Assembly (NCBI GenBank): GCA_023418435.1
Contig: JAEZZT010000114.1
Location: forward strand, 1 to 6,900
DNA: 6,900 nucleotides
Reading direction: 5' to 3'
Source of the DNA: Bacillota bacterium
GTDB lineage: Bacteria > Bacillota > Negativicutes > Veillonellales > Negativicoccaceae
A program made the translations under genes and the position numbers. Positions 6,016 to 6,900 of this stretch are shown here, piece after piece. Every line of letters starts with the position of its first letter. Within the stretch, counting starts at the first letter, position 1. A model generated the notes under the pieces. It ran no database searches, had not been told where the DNA came from, and saw only the letters and a list, made by a program, of their open reading frames with translations.

Positions 6016-6900
6016 ACAGCAACTTTCCTATATATGCGACGGAATCCGCCACGCGGACATTGGGATTGGCGGCAAACATTTCCGACGGCAAATCGTACAC
6101 ATGCCCTTCCCGTACCGCTTTCAAGTTTTGCCAAGCAGGTTGCGAGCGGAACGCATCAATGAAATGTTTCGCATTTTCCCGCTTGGCCCCATGAGTCACA
6201 ATCAAAATCGCATCGACATCGGTTTTGGCCAGATATTCCATATCCAAAGCGACAAACCCCGAGCCTAAACCTTTTTTATTCATTTGGGCCGTAAATTGAT
6301 CCGCCAAATTTTCCACCGGCACTTGCGCTACTATATCGCCGACAAAAGTCTTGGAGGATGCCAATTGGAAACTGGCCGTCGTGCCCCAAACAATGAGAAC
6401 TTTCTTTTTCGGATGAGCGGCATATTTTTGTTTTTCCGCCTTCACTTTGCTTTCAATGCCGGCGATGATTTCTTTCGCCTTGTCTTCCTTGTGCAATACT
6501 TTGCCGAAAAAGCGAATGCGTTCCAGTATATCCTGATAGCTGTTGGCTTTGAAGACAACGGTCGGAATGCCTGCTTTTTCAAAGGAAGGAACCATCTGCA
6601 ATTGGAACGTCACCATGGAAGCTACCACTAAATCCGGTTTGAGTGCGACGATTTTTTCCAAATTCGGAGCGGTTACCGCGCCGACCTTGGGCACATCGGC
6701 CAACTCTTTTGCCAATTGATCCGACATATTGAAATTCGTCACCATCCCCAATGGTTTGACGCCCAAGGCATACATGGTTTCCGTATCTGCATTGGTCAAA
6801 GGAATGACTTTGGTAGTAGGAATATGAAACGATACTTTTCTCTCCGCCGCATCCGTTATCGTCCAGGTTTCTCCCTGCGTCGTGGCAGTAGAACCGGAGC
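6002..6900 (-). CDS. Periplasmic substrate-binding protein of the iron-complex ABC transporter (5' end outside window)
   Basis: 298 residues are visible and the frame runs open to the right edge, so the true start and signal sequence lie beyond 6900; a TTG at 6799 is an internal leucine codon. The first visible residues (SGSTATTQGE) resemble the linker after a lipoprotein cysteine, so it is probably a lipoprotein, though no lipobox is visible. The class III (FecB/BtuF/TroA-like) fold is shown by VIPLTNADTETMYALGVKPLGM, VGAVTAPNLEKIVALKPDLVVAS, a central basic helix (about EIIAGIESKVKAEKQKY), VLIVWGTT, and a C-terminal lobe with HVYDLPSEMF ending in VAYIGKLLYGEK. It would capture the ligand delivered by the receptor and dock on the permease, whose start codon it overlaps by 14 nt. 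The ligand is undetermined; heme, siderophore or cobalamin fit the family. Confidence 0.92.
   Translation of the reverse strand, partial: SGSTATTQGETWTITDAAERKVSFHIPTTKVIPLTNADTETMYALGVKPLGMVTNFNMSDQLAKELADVPKVGAVTAPNLEKIVALKPDLVVASMVTFQLQMVPSFEKAGIPTVVFKANSYQDILERIRFFGKVLHKEDKAKEIIAGIESKVKAEKQKYAAHPKKKVLIVWGTTASFQLASSKTFVGDIVAQVPVENLADQFTAQMNKKGLGSGFVALDMEYLAKTDVDAILIVTHGAKRENAKHFIDAFRSQPAWQNLKAVREGHVYDLPSEMFAANPNVRVADSVAYIGKLLYGEK

Noticed and set aside
6799..6799. TTG at 6799 as the start of the substrate-binding protein
   Set aside because: The frame continues open to the window edge with sensible binding-protein sequence (KVSFHIPTTKVIP precedes it) and no ribosome-binding site, so this is an internal leucine codon.

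Overview
The window holds five protein-coding genes, all on the minus strand, with no RNA gene, mobile element or CRISPR array that I can support. It reads as two transcription units separated by a rho-independent terminator (about 2036-2067). The organism is most likely a diderm Firmicute of the Negativicutes type. A TonB-dependent outer-membrane receptor requires an outer membrane, while the genes carry strong Firmicute-style Shine-Dalgarno sequences (AGGAGG, AAGGAGG, GGAGG), use GTG and TTG starts freely, and have middling GC. This taxonomic call is inference from style, not from a marker gene.

Unit 1 (minus strand, from beyond 6900 down to about 2036) is an import pathway for an iron-chelate-type ligand. 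In transcription order it encodes a periplasmic substrate-binding protein (cut at its 5' end by the window edge), a FecCD-family permease, a FecE/BtuD-type ATPase and a TonB-dependent receptor. The first three genes are tightly packed (14-nt overlap, then a 3-nt gap); the receptor follows after about 75 nt and is closed by the terminator. Together they would carry a ligand from outside the cell through the receptor, to the binding protein, and through the permease/ATPase into the cytosol. Heme, ferric siderophore or cobalamin are all possible, and the sequence does not decide between them. TonB, ExbB and ExbD are not in the window.

Unit 2 (minus strand, from about 1978 off the left edge) is a two-gene operon: a DUF1538 polytopic membrane protein, then a P-II-like signalling protein whose start overlaps the membrane gene's stop by ATGA. 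The membrane protein is an internal duplication with near-constant spacing between matching motifs, and the P-II-like protein carries two tandem P-II-like units. A P-II protein next to an uncharacterised transporter-like protein suggests a signal-gated membrane transport system, by analogy with GlnK-AmtB. It is the least understood system in the window.

The most unusual local observation is the receptor's start. The ribosome-binding site and an ideal signal peptide both point to an ATC codon at 4132-4130, with no ATG or GTG available in frame.
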